This document shows positions 18,287 through 27,153 of a stretch of DNA of 64,000 nucleotides, in pieces. A program made the translations under genes and the position numbers. The notes under the pieces were generated by a model. That model was not told the origin of the DNA. It did not search any database and was given only the letters and a program-made list of their open reading frames with translations. This DNA comes from Pelagimonas sp. (GTDB lineage: Bacteria > Pseudomonadota > Alphaproteobacteria > Rhodobacterales > Rhodobacteraceae), in assembly GCA_025210345.1 (NCBI GenBank), contig JAOARX010000016.1:115715-179714 (forward strand), read 5' to 3'. Each line of letters begins with the position of its first letter. Within the stretch, counting starts at the first letter, position 1.

Positions 18287-18713
18287 AGAACAAATTACTC
18301 ACGATCAACGCGTGGCTCTAGAAATGAACCTTAGAAACGCATTGTGCGGATTTAAAGAGCACGAATGGTTCACGTTAGAACAATTAATCTACACTATGTA
18401 CGGTGATCAGACACATTACCGAATTTTTGAACACGACCCAATTGTGCGATCTACATTGTTAAAATGGAACTGGCATTGTTCTGCCCCTGGACGGTCTGAC
18501 GCACATTTCGTTCGCATAAACTATTCATCTTCACCAAAAATCATTCAATTTGCGAAAGGAGGGATGTTGGGCACACGTACATCTTGGCCGCCATATGAAG
18601 ACCAGTCTAACACAAGCTCAGTTGACGCTCGGAACTATCCCAAATCACATGCATTGCGGGAAAAACTGAAGCCGCGAAGGGGGCCGTTAATGTCTGCAAA
18701 TCATCATGGTTAG
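18276..18713 (+). CDS. Accessory protein of the element, function unknown
   Basis: 145 residues starting at 18276, with agga about seven bases upstream, overlapping the recombinase stop by 11 bases. No signal peptide or membrane segment. The composition is balanced, with Trp/Tyr-rich stretches (HEWFTLEQLIYTMYG, LLKWNWHC), which argues for a real folded protein. I do not recognise it. Linkage to the integrase suggests a cargo or excision-related role, but nothing in the sequence shows which. Confidence 0.55.
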   Translation: MMSEEQITHDQRVALEMNLRNALCGFKEHEWFTLEQLIYTMYGDQTHYRIFEHDPIVRSTLLKWNWHCSAPGRSDAHFVRINYSSSPKIIQFAKGGMLGTRTSWPPYEDQSNTSSVDARNYPKSHALREKLKPRRGPLMSANHHG

Positions 18714-18805
18714 CAGGCTGTAAACACTTGCTGTCCTTTGTAGAGCTACACACCTTTTTACACACCTTGGGTGTGTAGCCATTTTCTTCAATAAAATCAG
18801 TGGCA

Positions 18806-18821
18806 TTGGCGACCCCGGCAG
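18806..18821. repeat. Right direct repeat (att core) inside tRNA-Arg(CCU)
   Basis: The copy of the 16-bp repeat that belongs to the functional tRNA gene. It covers the CCA end, the discriminator base and the 3' acceptor strand. The left copy is at 16690-16705. Confidence 0.8.
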
Positions 18822-18883
18822 GATTCGAACCTGCAACCTGCCCCTTAGGAGGGGGCTGCTCTATCCAGTTGAGCCACGGGGCC
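18807..18883 (-). tRNA. tRNA-Arg (anticodon CCU)
   Basis: Cloverleaf on the minus strand: acceptor GGCCCCG / CGGGGTC, anticodon stem gcccc / ggggc around loop CTCCTAA (anticodon CCU), T-arm with GGTTCGAATCC, discriminator G and encoded CCA. Its 3' half is intact despite serving as integration site. A possible promoter (TTGAAG, 18-base spacer, CATAAA) lies upstream. Confidence 0.96.
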
Positions 18884-19217
18884 GACCGTTGTTTTATGGG
18901 GTATTCTGGCTCCTAGCTTCAAGGCCCAAACGTCTGGGAAGCAGAGTGGGAAGCAAAAAGTGGCAACCTAAGCTATCGCAAACAAAAGAAAACGAGGCCG
19001 AAGCCGCCTTCTCGTCGCCGTCAATGTCCTAGAAAGGACATCGAACAGATACTGGTTCAGACCAACATTTCCTCTCGCTGTCTAAGCGACCACTCAGCAG
19101 AGCGAGCTGCTGAGAGACGCTTTGAATTTGACGAACCAACTGCCGGCTCTCTAGATGGAAGCCCTCGTCACGAAAGATGTTCTTAAGCAGTGCCGTCGAC
19201 TGATTGCTGAGAGCAGG
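18884..19217. other. Intergenic region between tRNA-Arg(CCU) and IS remnant
   Basis: It holds the tRNA promoter at its left end. A minus-strand ORF (72 codons, 19029-19247) looks partly protein-like (NIFRDEGFHLESRQLVRQIQS) but starts inside the IS end, so at most it is a truncated gene tail. Nothing else is supportable. Confidence 0.35.
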
Positions 19218-19233
19218 GGTAATCCCCCCATTT

Positions 19234-19461
19234 TTAGAGGGGTGCACCAGTAGGATCTAAGCTGCTTTCAGTTTCCGGCACCGCCAGCGGTTCAGGTTTC
19301 TTGCGCTGCAAGCGCTTCCGGGGCTTGATCCGCATGTTCAGATCCAACTCGCGATAAATGCGATAGACCCGCTTGTGGTTCCAGCCAAAGCCTTTCACGT
19401 TGCGCAGATGCAGAAAGCACAGGCCGAAGCCCCAGGTCTTCTTGGCGTTCGTCAGCGCCAT
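19234..19461 (-). pseudogene. IS3-family transposase OrfB fragment
   Basis: Residues such as WGFGLCFLHLRNVKGFGWNHKRVYRIYRELDLNMRIKPRKRL match the region before the DDE domain of IS3 OrfB, where an HTH_21-like segment is followed by the basic KPRKR stretch. The DDE catalytic core is missing: the frame then runs straight into the IS end (LDPTGAPL). Only a short part of the normal ~280-residue protein remains. Confidence 0.75.
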
Positions 19462-19613
19462 TAGCCAGTCGGCGATCTGCTCATTCTCATCGCTGAGCTT
19501 AGGTTGGTACCGATAGCAGGTCTCACTGAGGCTGAATGCCCTGCAAGGCAGAGCAATGCTGGCGGATCAGTAGCGCACGGCCCATTCGGCCATCTCCTTA
19601 CGCTGAGACGGCC

Positions 19614-19901
19614 TTACCACTTTTTTCCAAGGGCTTCCTTCAGTAGATCGTTCTGCATGCTCTTCTCAGCATACATCTTCTTGAGTCGTTTATTCTCTTC
19701 GTCCAGCTCTTTCATCCGCGCCATCAGGCTGGCATCCATCCCACCATACTTCGAGCGCCACTTGTAAAAACTCGCGCTGCTCATGCCATGTTCACAGCAC
19801 AAATCCGCAACAGGCACGCCGTTCTCAGCCTGCTTCAAAATCGCCATGATCTGCGCGTCGGTGTATTTCGATTTCTTCATCAGAATCTCCTCTTTCATCA
19901 T
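19614..19901 (-). CDS. IS3-family transposase OrfA
   Basis: 95 residues with a helix-turn-helix (DAQIMAILKQAENGVPVADLCCEHGMSSASFYKWRSKYGG, split across residues 15-53) and a leucine-zipper-like helix (LDEENKRLKKMYAEKSMQNDLL in shape), as in OrfA of IS3 elements. It appears complete, but without OrfB it cannot transpose the element. Confidence 0.85.
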   Translation of the reverse strand: MMKEEILMKKSKYTDAQIMAILKQAENGVPVADLCCEHGMSSASFYKWRSKYGGMDASLMARMKELDEENKRLKKMYAEKSMQNDLLKEALGKKW

Positions 19902-19949
19902 TCGAGAAAATTCTACTTCCGCGCACCCCTAAATTTCGGGGGGATTACC

Positions 19950-20176
19950 GTTCCATTCTCGACGAGGAGGCCCAAATCGACAGCGAGGTTGAGGGCCTTT
20001 TCGGTATTGTCAGTCGGCAAATCTGTGTACATGACTATCGAAGGAACATCGGCCAGATCGCGCAATGCTACAGGTGTCAGAACACGTTGCGCGACGGGTC
20101 GGATTTTGCCGATATCATCATCGGTCAGCCCAAAGAGATACGACGGTGAGGAAAGATGGTGTGAAGCGCTGCGCGA
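19950..20176 (-). pseudogene. Possible gene fragment abutting the IS, unrecognised
   Basis: An open frame of about 75 codons with coding-like composition (LFGLTDDDIGKIRPVAQRV, ALRDLADVPSIVMYTDLP) runs into the IS right end and has no upstream start codon after the stop at 20177. It may be a relic of a gene cut by the IS or by deletion. I cannot join it in frame with the sequence on the other side of the IS. Confidence 0.3.
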
Positions 20177-20266
20177 TCAAGCGCGAAGTTCGGATTTGCT
20201 CAAGGCTTGTCTTGCGCCGCGTTTGGTTTGCGGTAACATAAACCCAGTTCAGGAAAGGATTTCCCA

Positions 20267-21292
20267 TTGCCCAGCGACGACCAGCGCCCACTTACCCTTC
20301 GTGATGTCTCAGAGGCTTCTGGAGTCTCGGAAATGACCGTAAGCCGGGTGCTGCGAAACAGGGGGGATGTCAGTCAGACGACGCGCGAAAAGGTGCTCGA
20401 GGCGGCCAAGACGCTGGGGTATGTCCCCAACAAAATTGCAGGCGCCCTGGCCAGCCAGCGGGTCAATCTTGTGGCGGTGATCATCCCCTCGCTGCGCAAC
20501 ATGGTGTTCCCCGAGGTGATGTCGGGGATCTCATCAGCCCTGGATGAAACCGGGCTGCAACCGGTTGTTGGGGTCACCGACTATCTTCCAGAAAAGGAAG
20601 AAAAGGTTCTCTACGAAATGCTGTCGTGGCGGCCGTCGGGGGTGATCATCGCCGGGCTTGAACATACGGATGCGGCCAAGGCGATGATGAAAGCCAGCGG
20701 CATTCCCGTGGTTGAAATCATGGATACAGATGGCGACCCAATTGACTGTGCCGTCGGGATCAGCCACCGCAAGGCGGGCGCGGAAATGGCGCGGGCAATC
20801 CTGAAGCAGGGGTACCAGAACATCGGGTTCATGGGGACAAAAATGCCTCTGGACCACCGTGCGCGCAAGCGGTTCGAGGGCTTTACCCAAGGGCTTGCCA
20901 AAGAGGGGGTCGAGATCCGGGACCAGGAATTCTATTCCGGGGGCTCGGCCCTGGCCAAGGGGCGCGAAATGACGCGTGCGATGCTGGAACGCGAACCTGA
21001 TTTGGATTTCCTGTATTATTCCAATGATATGATTGCCGCTGGCGGATTGATGGAACTGCTGGATCAGGGCGTCGATATTCCGGGCCAGGTCGGCATGGCC
21101 GGCTTTAACGGCGTGGAACTGTTGCAAGGGTTGCCGCGTCAAATCGCGACCATGGATGCCTGCCGCACCGAAATTGGCACCAAGGCCGCGCAGATCATCG
21201 CAGCACGGGTGGAAGACAAAGAAGCCGCCTATGAGCGGATCACCGATCTGACCCCCAAGATATCTTTCGGAGATACGCTTAAGCGGCGATGA
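20267..21292 (+). CDS. LacI/GntR-type transcriptional regulator
   Basis: 341 residues. The TTG start is chosen because aggaaagga lies eight bases upstream. The N-terminal helix-turn-helix (TLRDVSEASGVSEMTVSRVL) and hinge (LGYVPNKIAGALASQR) are standard for LacI proteins, followed by a periplasmic-binding-protein-like sugar-sensing domain (VAVIIPSLRN, GFMGTKMPLDHRARKRF, MAGFNGVE). It resembles gluconate-type repressors, but no sugar genes are adjacent. Its stop overlaps the next start (GATGAGC). Confidence 0.9.
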   Translation: MPSDDQRPLTLRDVSEASGVSEMTVSRVLRNRGDVSQTTREKVLEAAKTLGYVPNKIAGALASQRVNLVAVIIPSLRNMVFPEVMSGISSALDETGLQPVVGVTDYLPEKEEKVLYEMLSWRPSGVIIAGLEHTDAAKAMMKASGIPVVEIMDTDGDPIDCAVGISHRKAGAEMARAILKQGYQNIGFMGTKMPLDHRARKRFEGFTQGLAKEGVEIRDQEFYSGGSALAKGREMTRAMLEREPDLDFLYYSNDMIAAGGLMELLDQGVDIPGQVGMAGFNGVELLQGLPRQIATMDACRTEIGTKAAQIIAARVEDKEAAYERITDLTPKISFGDTLKRR

Positions 21293-22485
21293 GCATGCGC
21301 AGGCTGAGCAATGCACAGGCCCGGCGGGTATTCCTGGATCGGCACCTGCTGTCCGAGGTCCCGGTGGGTCCGTCCAAAGGGGTAGATTTGGCCGACCTGA
21401 TCACCCGTTTGGGGTTTGTGCAGCTTGACAGCGTGCGCACGGTTGAGCGCGCGCATCACATGATCCTGTTTGCCCGTCGGCAAAGCTATCGCCCCAAACA
21501 TCTTGACCGTCTGAACGACCCTGATCGCCTGTTGTTCGAGCATTGGACCCACGATGCCGCAACGGTCCCAATGGCATTCTACCCTTACTGGCACATGCGG
21601 TTTCGCAGGGATGCGGCATTGCTGCGTCAGCGTTACAAGAAATGGCGCGGGCACGAATTTGATCATCTCCTGCAGGGGGTGTTGGACCACATCCGCCATC
21701 ATGGTCCGGTGTCTTCATCTGATCTGGGACAGGGCGAAGCGGGCGGAAACAGCGGCTGGTGGGATTGGAAACCCTCAAAAACCGCGCTGGAGTTCCTGTG
21801 GCGCAGCGGGGCCATTGCCGTGACCCGCCGCGACGGGTTTCGCAAGGTCTATGATCTGACCGAGCGTGTCGTGCCCCCGGATCTGATGCATGCAACCCCC
21901 TCAGAGGATGAGACCACACATTGGCTTTGCCACGCCGCGTTCGAGCGTCTGGGGTTTGCCACCCCCGGTGAGATCGCCGCATTCTGGGATACTCTGCGCC
22001 CGCATGAAGCCAAGGCATGGTGCGACGATGCCCTTGAGCGCGGCGTGCTGGAACCGGTCGAAATCGAATGTGTCGGGGGAAAGATCCGCAAGTCCCTTAT
22101 GTTGGCCGGTTCGGACCTGAACGTGTCCGAGCCACCGGGGCGTCTGCGGGTGCTGTCCCCCTTTGATCCCGCGCTGCGTGACCGCCAGCGCGCGGAACGC
22201 TTGTTTGGATTTCACTACCGCATCGAAATCTTCGTGCCCGAAGCCAAGCGGCAATACGGGTACTACGTCTTTCCGCTGCTCGAAGGGGCGCGTCTGGTCG
22301 GGCGAATCGACATGGCGGCGCGCAAGGAAACGGGCGCTTTGCATGTCACCGCCGTCTGGCCCGAGGCGGGGGTACGCTGGGGCGACGGGCGCCAGGCGCG
22401 GCTTGAAGCCGAGCTGACCCGCCTGGCGCGATTTGCCGGGATGGACTGTGTAACCTGGGCCGAACGCTGGTTGAAGTCGGGCTAG
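21289..22485 (+). CDS. AlkZ/YcaQ-family DNA glycosylase (winged-helix)
   Basis: 398 residues of the HTH_42 family (E. coli YcaQ = AlkZ, an interstrand crosslink glycosylase). It begins with RRLSNAQARRVFLDRH and has VQLDSV, where Q-x-D is the catalytic-type motif of the family (QxD / QxQ subgroups). LRVLSPFDPALRDRQRAERLFGF is the conserved C-terminal block. The start overlaps the LacI gene by four bases, so the two are cotranscribed. The exact lesion repaired is unknown. Confidence 0.87.
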   Translation: MSMRRLSNAQARRVFLDRHLLSEVPVGPSKGVDLADLITRLGFVQLDSVRTVERAHHMILFARRQSYRPKHLDRLNDPDRLLFEHWTHDAATVPMAFYPYWHMRFRRDAALLRQRYKKWRGHEFDHLLQGVLDHIRHHGPVSSSDLGQGEAGGNSGWWDWKPSKTALEFLWRSGAIAVTRRDGFRKVYDLTERVVPPDLMHATPSEDETTHWLCHAAFERLGFATPGEIAAFWDTLRPHEAKAWCDDALERGVLEPVEIECVGGKIRKSLMLAGSDLNVSEPPGRLRVLSPFDPALRDRQRAERLFGFHYRIEIFVPEAKRQYGYYVFPLLEGARLVGRIDMAARKETGALHVTAVWPEAGVRWGDGRQARLEAELTRLARFAGMDCVTWAERWLKSG

Positions 22486-22525
22486 GGGCGTTGCCCTGAC
22501 CCGCCTGTGGTCGCCCAGGGATGCG

Positions 22526-23146
22526 TTACATAGCAAAGGCGGCACGACGCAGGTTGATTGCTTCGATCGCGCGGGCCACGGCCGTGTCAATATCAAGCGC
22601 CGATGTGTCGATCAGCACCGCGTCTTCGGCGGGTTTCAACGGGGCATCCGCGCGGTTCATATCGCGGGCATCGCGTTCGCGCACATCGGCAAGAACGGTC
22701 TCAAGCGTGGTGTCATGCCCTTTTTCGAACAGCTCTTTAAAGCGGCGCTGGGCGCGGATCTCTGCGCTGGCGGTCACGAACAGCTTGGCTTCGGCATCGG
22801 GGCAGATCACTGTGCCAATGTCGCGCCCATCCAGAACCGCCCCGCCTGCACGGCGGGCAAACGCGCGTTGGAAATCGGTCAGCGCTGCGCGGACTTCTGG
22901 CAGGGCGGCGACCTTGGATGCCGCTTGTGCGATCTCGGGCGTGCGCAGTTTGTCGCCGTCCAGATCATCCGCCGAAAGCGCCCGCGCCGCTTCCAGGGCG
23001 GGTGTTCCCAAAAGCACCTGTCGCCCGACCGCGCGATATAACAGGCCCGTGTCCAGATGGGCAAAGTTGAAATGGGCGGCGACCGCCTTGGAAATTGTCC
23101 CCTTTCCAGCGGCTGCGGGGCCGTCGATGGCGATGGTAAAGCTCAT
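22526..23146 (-). CDS. cmk: Cytidylate kinase
   Basis: 206 residues. The start at 23146 gives [17 protein letters not shown], the canonical N-terminus with P-loop. [18 protein letters not shown] and [17 protein letters not shown] follow in the usual order. It phosphorylates CMP/dCMP. It overlaps the stop of the upstream membrane-protein gene (ATGA) and follows aroA, as in many alphaproteobacteria (aroA-cmk-rpsA order). Confidence 0.95.
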   Translation of the reverse strand: MSFTIAIDGPAAAGKGTISKAVAAHFNFAHLDTGLLYRAVGRQVLLGTPALEAARALSADDLDGDKLRTPEIAQAASKVAALPEVRAALTDFQRAFARRAGGAVLDGRDIGTVICPDAEAKLFVTASAEIRAQRRFKELFEKGHDTTLETVLADVRERDARDMNRADAPLKPAEDAVLIDTSALDIDTAVARAIEAINLRRAAFAM

Positions 23147-23607
23147 GGCATGTCTCTTAGTTGTCTGTCTTGCCGCCACAGGTGCAAGAGCCAGGTAAGG
23201 GTTGCGATGTAGAGGCAGAATTTCAGGGCGGTGACCCACAGTACGGGGCTTGGTGCGGTGGTGAGCTGTTCGGCGCTCCACCCCAGGCGTCGCAGGATCA
23301 TGAGATCTTCGCTGGCATCCATCATCGCGGTTAGCGACGCCAATGACACCGTGAAACCAAAGGCAGGGCGCTGCATGCCGCACGCGATGGCCCAGCAGAA
23401 GAACAGCGTCAAAAACCCCAAATCCATGAGAATGAGCTGGGCATAGCCCGGGGTTTCGGCCAATGCGGCAAACACGCCGTCCGCATAAAAAAGCGTCGGG
23501 GCCTGGGGCCAGACACCCGGTTGGGGATCCAGCCCGCGCAGGGTCAGCCCCATCCACGCAAACAGCCCAAGCGCGCTTAAACCCAGGATCCAGCGCGTGG
23601 ACCCCAT
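23143..23607 (-). CDS. Membrane protein, function unknown
   Basis: 154 residues with about four hydrophobic segments ([18 protein letters not shown] at the start, [20 protein letters not shown] in the middle, [18 protein letters not shown] near the end). It sits between aroA and cmk, two bases after the aroA stop and overlapping cmk, so it is expressed with them. No family recognised. Confidence 0.75.
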   Translation of the reverse strand: MGSTRWILGLSALGLFAWMGLTLRGLDPQPGVWPQAPTLFYADGVFAALAETPGYAQLILMDLGFLTLFFCWAIACGMQRPAFGFTVSLASLTAMMDASEDLMILRRLGWSAEQLTTAPSPVLWVTALKFCLYIATLTWLLHLWRQDRQLRDMP

Positions 23608-23609
23608 GT

Positions 23610-24959
23610 TCAGGCCTCTTGCCGTTCGACCTGTGCGCCCAAGCCGTTCATGAGCGGCTCAAAGATCGGGAAAGAGGTGGCGATTGGCCCCCCGTCATCC
23701 ACGGACATTGGCGCGTTGGTGGCCATGCCCAGGATCAGGAAGGACATGGCGATACGGTGGTCAAGGAAGCTTTCGCAGGTTGCGCCGCCGGGGACGTTGC
23801 CGTGGCCCAGCCCGTGCACCGTCCACCAGTCATCGCCTTCATCCACGCGCACACCGGCCGCGCGCAGACCGCGGGCCATGGCATCGATGCGATCCGATTC
23901 CTTGACGCGCAGCTCTTTGACACCGGGCATGTGGGTTTTGCCCTCGGCGAAGGCCGCGACCACCGACAGGATCGGGTATTCGTCGATCATCGAGGCGGCG
24001 CGATCAGCGGGGACTTCGATCCCTTTCAGATCGGGAGAGAACCGGGCGCGCAGGTCGGCAGCGGGTTCCCCGCCTTCTTCGCGCTCGTTTTCATAGGTCA
24101 GATCCGCCCCCATGTCGCGCAATGTGGTGAACAGACCAGCGCGGGTCGGGTTCAGACCGATGTTGGGCACAACCACGTCCGATCCTTCGGTGATCAGTGC
24201 GGCGCAGACCGGGAATGCGGCAGAAGAGGGATCGCGCGGGACGGCGATGGTTTGCGGGGTGAACTCGGGGCGCCCCTGCAGGGTGATCACACGCCCTTCG
24301 TCTGTCACGCGGGTTTCGATCTCGGCCCCAAAGCCCGCCAGCATGCGTTCGGAATGGTCGCGCGTGGCTTCGCGTTCGGTCACAACCGTTTCACCGGGCG
24401 CGTTCAGGCCGGCAAGCAACACGGCGGATTTCACCTGAGCCGATGGAACCGGCGTGGTATAGCTGACCGGAGTGGGGTCCGCAGCGCCTACAATCGTCAT
24501 GGGCAGACGCCCCCCCTGGCGGCCATATGACCGTGCCCCAAACAGCGCGAGGGGATCGGTGACCCGGGCCATCGGACGCTTGTTCAGGCTGGCGTCGCCG
24601 GTAAAGGTCGCCGTGATCGGGCAGGTTGCCATGGCGCCCATGATCAGACGCACACCGGTGCCCGAATTGCCGCAGTCAATGACATTCTCGGGTTCCATGA
24701 AACCCCCGACGCCCACACCGTGGATATGCCAGGTTCCACCCTGCTTTTCGATCTTGGCTCCAAAGGCCTGCATGGCCTTGGCGGTGTCCAACACGTCCTG
24801 CCCTTCCAACAGGCCGGTGACCTTGGTTTCCCCCACCGTCATGGCGCCAAGAATCAGCGAGCGATGAGAAATGGACTTGTCCCCCGGCACCTGCGCTTCG
24901 CCTTTCAGCGGGCCGCATTTGCGAGAGATCATCGGGATCGGGTCACCGTGGCTGGACAT
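23610..24959 (-). CDS. aroA: 3-phosphoshikimate 1-carboxyvinyltransferase (EPSP synthase, class II)
   Basis: 449 residues from the start at 24959 ([10 protein letters not shown]). [15 protein letters not shown] and [13 protein letters not shown] match class II (CP4-like) EPSP synthases more closely than the E. coli type. [38 protein letters not shown] and LRVKESDRI complete the family pattern. The phosphoenolpyruvate-site segment reads [10 protein letters not shown], with Gly where CP4 has Ala100. It makes EPSP for aromatic amino acids. First gene of the aroA-membrane protein-cmk group. Confidence 0.95.
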   Translation of the reverse strand: MSSHGDPIPMISRKCGPLKGEAQVPGDKSISHRSLILGAMTVGETKVTGLLEGQDVLDTAKAMQAFGAKIEKQGGTWHIHGVGVGGFMEPENVIDCGNSGTGVRLIMGAMATCPITATFTGDASLNKRPMARVTDPLALFGARSYGRQGGRLPMTIVGAADPTPVSYTTPVPSAQVKSAVLLAGLNAPGETVVTEREATRDHSERMLAGFGAEIETRVTDEGRVITLQGRPEFTPQTIAVPRDPSSAAFPVCAALITEGSDVVVPNIGLNPTRAGLFTTLRDMGADLTYENEREEGGEPAADLRARFSPDLKGIEVPADRAASMIDEYPILSVVAAFAEGKTHMPGVKELRVKESDRIDAMARGLRAAGVRVDEGDDWWTVHGLGHGNVPGGATCESFLDHRIAMSFLILGMATNAPMSVDDGGPIATSFPIFEPLMNGLGAQVERQEA

Positions 24960-25080
24960 GGCAAAGGTCTTTCCTGTTAGCGGTCGCGCAAAGTGATAGG
25001 ACATGACCGAAGTGCTGTCCATGCGCATGCGTCTTCTTGTGTCAATCTCACCTCAACCGCCCAATGGCGGATGATCGAAC

Positions 25081-25794
25081 CTAGGTCCGGCGAAAGGTCA
25101 TGTAGTGGGGCACGCGATCTTCGCGCAGGGCTTTTTGCTCATAACGGGTTGATATCCAGTCGCCCCATGGCTCACGCCAATCAGATGCGCCCTCGGCCAG
25201 CCACTCAAACCCGGCCTTTGGAACTTCGATCATGGTCTGGCGGACATAATCGGGGATATCCGTGGCCACGCGAAATTCCGCCCCGGGTTTCATGGCCTGG
25301 TGCAGCGGGTCAAGGTGCTCGGGCGTGACGAACCGGCGACGGTGATGGCGTTTCTTGGGCCACGGGTCGGGATAGAGCAAGAACGCCTTGGCGATGGATT
25401 GATCCGGCAGCACATCGAACAGGTCCCGCGCGTCACCCGGGTAGACGCATAGGTTCGTCACCCCCGCCTTGCGGATTTTGCCCAAAAGCATCGCGACACC
25501 GTTGATATAGGGTTCACAGCCGATGATGCCGACATCCGGGTTTTGCTGGGCCTGATGCACAAGATGCTCACCGCCGCCAAAGCCGACCTCAAGCCAAACG
25601 GGTTTGCCACCAAACAGGGCAGTCAGATCCAACGGGGTGCGGTCGGGATTTACATCCCAATCGACCGCGCCGGGGGACAGTTTGCCAAGGTCCTCATCCA
25701 GATAGGCCTCTTGCGAGGATTTCAGGGTCTTGCCCTTGATCCGTCCGTAGAAATTGCGCCAGGGCGCGCCGGGGTGTTTGTTCGATGTGGTCAT
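25081..25794 (-). CDS. trmB: tRNA (guanine-N7-)-methyltransferase
   Basis: 237 residues. It has the SAM-binding LEVGFGGGEHL, IGCEPYINGVAMLL, the TrmB hallmark LLYPDPWPKKRHHRRRF and a C-terminal FRVATDIPDYV...SDWREPWGDW. It methylates G46 of tRNAs. It lies downstream of metK on the same strand, separated by 124 bases and a strong hairpin. Confidence 0.95.
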   Translation of the reverse strand: MTTSNKHPGAPWRNFYGRIKGKTLKSSQEAYLDEDLGKLSPGAVDWDVNPDRTPLDLTALFGGKPVWLEVGFGGGEHLVHQAQQNPDVGIIGCEPYINGVAMLLGKIRKAGVTNLCVYPGDARDLFDVLPDQSIAKAFLLYPDPWPKKRHHRRRFVTPEHLDPLHQAMKPGAEFRVATDIPDYVRQTMIEVPKAGFEWLAEGASDWREPWGDWISTRYEQKALREDRVPHYMTFRRT

Positions 25795-25882
25795 GAGCCG
25801 GAGCTTTATCCGGGTTTCGCCCCCCCCGCAATAATTGCTTACGCACGATCAGAGGCGCCCAGCAGGTTGCGCGGCCATATCC

Positions 25883-25904
25883 GGGCAGAGCCAAGGCTCT
25901 GCCC
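25883..25904. terminator. Strong hairpin downstream of metK
   Basis: A perfect 10-bp stem (gggcagagcc / ggctctgccc) with a two-base nominal loop, 15 bases after the metK stop. The T-rich tract is on the plus-strand side, so intrinsic termination of metK is not certain. It may protect the metK 3' end or attenuate read-through into trmB. Confidence 0.4.
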
Positions 25905-25918
25905 CGTTTGTTTCGCGG

Positions 25919-27085
25919 TTAAACCGCTTTCTTGAGCGCGTCCGCCAGATCGGTGCGTTCCCAGCTAAAGCCACCGTCTGCCTCGGGCTCACGGCCAAAG
26001 TGCCCATAGGCCGCGGTGCGTTCATAGATGGGTTTGTTCAGGCCAAGATGCGTGCGAATTCCGCGGGGCGTCAGATCCATCGAGGCCGCCACGGCCTTTT
26101 CGATTTCGGTATCCGAAACCTGACCCGTGCCATAGGTGTCGGCATAGATCGACAGGGGCTTGGCCACGCCGATGGCATAAGACAACTGGATCGTGCAACG
26201 TTCGGCCAGACCTGCCGCGACAACGTTTTTCGCCAGATAGCGCGAGGCATAGGCCGCCGAGCGGTCCACCTTGGTCGGGTCTTTGCCCGAAAAGGCGCCC
26301 CCGCCGTGGGGCGCTGCGCCGCCATAGGTGTCGACGATAATCTTGCGACCGGTCAAACCGGCATCCCCATCCGGGCCACCAATGACAAAGGTGCCGGTCG
26401 GGTTGACCCACCATTCGGTCGCGTCGGTGATCCAGCCTTGGGGCAGAACTTCGCGGATATAGGGTTCGACAATGGCGCGGATGTCGTCGCTGCTTTGCGC
26501 TTCGCTTGCGTGTTGGGTCGACAAAACGATTGACGAAACACCCACCGGTTTGCCGTTTTCATAGGTCACCGACAGCTGGCTTTTGGCGTCGGGGCGCAAA
26601 GTGGGTTCCGCACCGGATTTGCGCGCCTCTGCCAGACGACGCAGGATTGCGTGGCTGTATTGAATGGGGGCGGGCATCAGTTCGGGTGTTTCATTGGTGG
26701 CGTAGCCAAACATGATCCCCTGGTCGCCAGCCCCATCCGTGTCCACACCCTGGGCGATATGGGCGGACTGCTGGTGCAGAAAGTTCATGACGCGGCAGGT
26801 GTTCCAGTGGAACTGGTCCTGTTCATAGCCGATATCGCGAATGCAATCGCGCGCGATCTGGTCAATTGAGCCCATCATGGTCTTGAGACGTTCCTGATCA
26901 GACAGGCCGACTTCGCCACCGATCACGACCATGCCCGAGGTCGCAAAGGTTTCACAGGCAACCCGTGCCTCGGGTTCTTCGCGCAGGAAGGCATCTAGGA
27001 CGGCGTCGGAAATACGATCGCAGACCTTGTCAGGATGGCCCTCGGAGACGGATTCCGAGGTAAAGGTATAACTTTGACGGGACAT
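25919..27085 (-). CDS. metK: S-adenosylmethionine synthetase
   Basis: 388 residues beginning with [35 protein letters not shown] and [19 protein letters not shown] are the two family signatures. It makes S-adenosylmethionine from methionine and ATP. The leader carries a SAM/SAH-type riboswitch that covers its ribosome-binding site, so synthesis is feedback-controlled at translation. Confidence 0.97.
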   Translation of the reverse strand: MSRQSYTFTSESVSEGHPDKVCDRISDAVLDAFLREEPEARVACETFATSGMVVIGGEVGLSDQERLKTMMGSIDQIARDCIRDIGYEQDQFHWNTCRVMNFLHQQSAHIAQGVDTDGAGDQGIMFGYATNETPELMPAPIQYSHAILRRLAEARKSGAEPTLRPDAKSQLSVTYENGKPVGVSSIVLSTQHASEAQSSDDIRAIVEPYIREVLPQGWITDATEWWVNPTGTFVIGGPDGDAGLTGRKIIVDTYGGAAPHGGGAFSGKDPTKVDRSAAYASRYLAKNVVAAGLAERCTIQLSYAIGVAKPLSIYADTYGTGQVSDTEIEKAVAASMDLTPRGIRTHLGLNKPIYERTAAYGHFGREPEADGGFSWERTDLADALKKAV

Positions 27086-27088
27086 GAG

Positions 27089-27134
27089 TGCTCCATTGGG
27101 TGTTCGCCGCCACGTCAGGAAGCCGTTGTGACGG
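27089..27134 (-). promoter_or_regulatory. SAM/SAH riboswitch of metK
   Basis: On the minus strand the leader reads gtcacaacggcttcctgacg, then tggcgg and, after a short variable stretch, aatggagca three bases before the ATG. This is the compact aptamer known from Rhodobacterales metK leaders, where ggagc both forms the pseudoknot and is the Shine-Dalgarno site. Ligand binding would block ribosome access. Confidence 0.92.
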
Positions 27135-27153
27135 GATTTATATCAACTCACAC

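Larger units (their letters stand above)
16690..18821. mobile_element. Decayed integrative element at tRNA-Arg(CCU)
   Basis: About 2.1 kb between two 16-bp repeats of a tRNA 3' end. It contains a small candidate ORF, a frameshifted tyrosine recombinase pointing at the tRNA, and one accessory ORF overlapping the recombinase stop. It is AT-richer than its surroundings. With its recombinase broken it should not move on its own. The size suggests heavy deletion or a minimal island. Confidence 0.72.
19218..19949 (-). mobile_element. IS3-family element, internally deleted
   Basis: Bounded by imperfect inverted repeats of about 29 bases: the left end opens GGTAATCCCCCC and ends ggggtgcac, the right end is the complement of GGTAATCCCCCC...aggggtgcgc. 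Inside, on the minus strand, are an apparently complete orfA and only fragments of orfB. At 732 bases it is much shorter than the usual 1.2-1.5 kb of IS3 members. No matching target-site duplication is visible, consistent with an old insertion. Confidence 0.8.
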
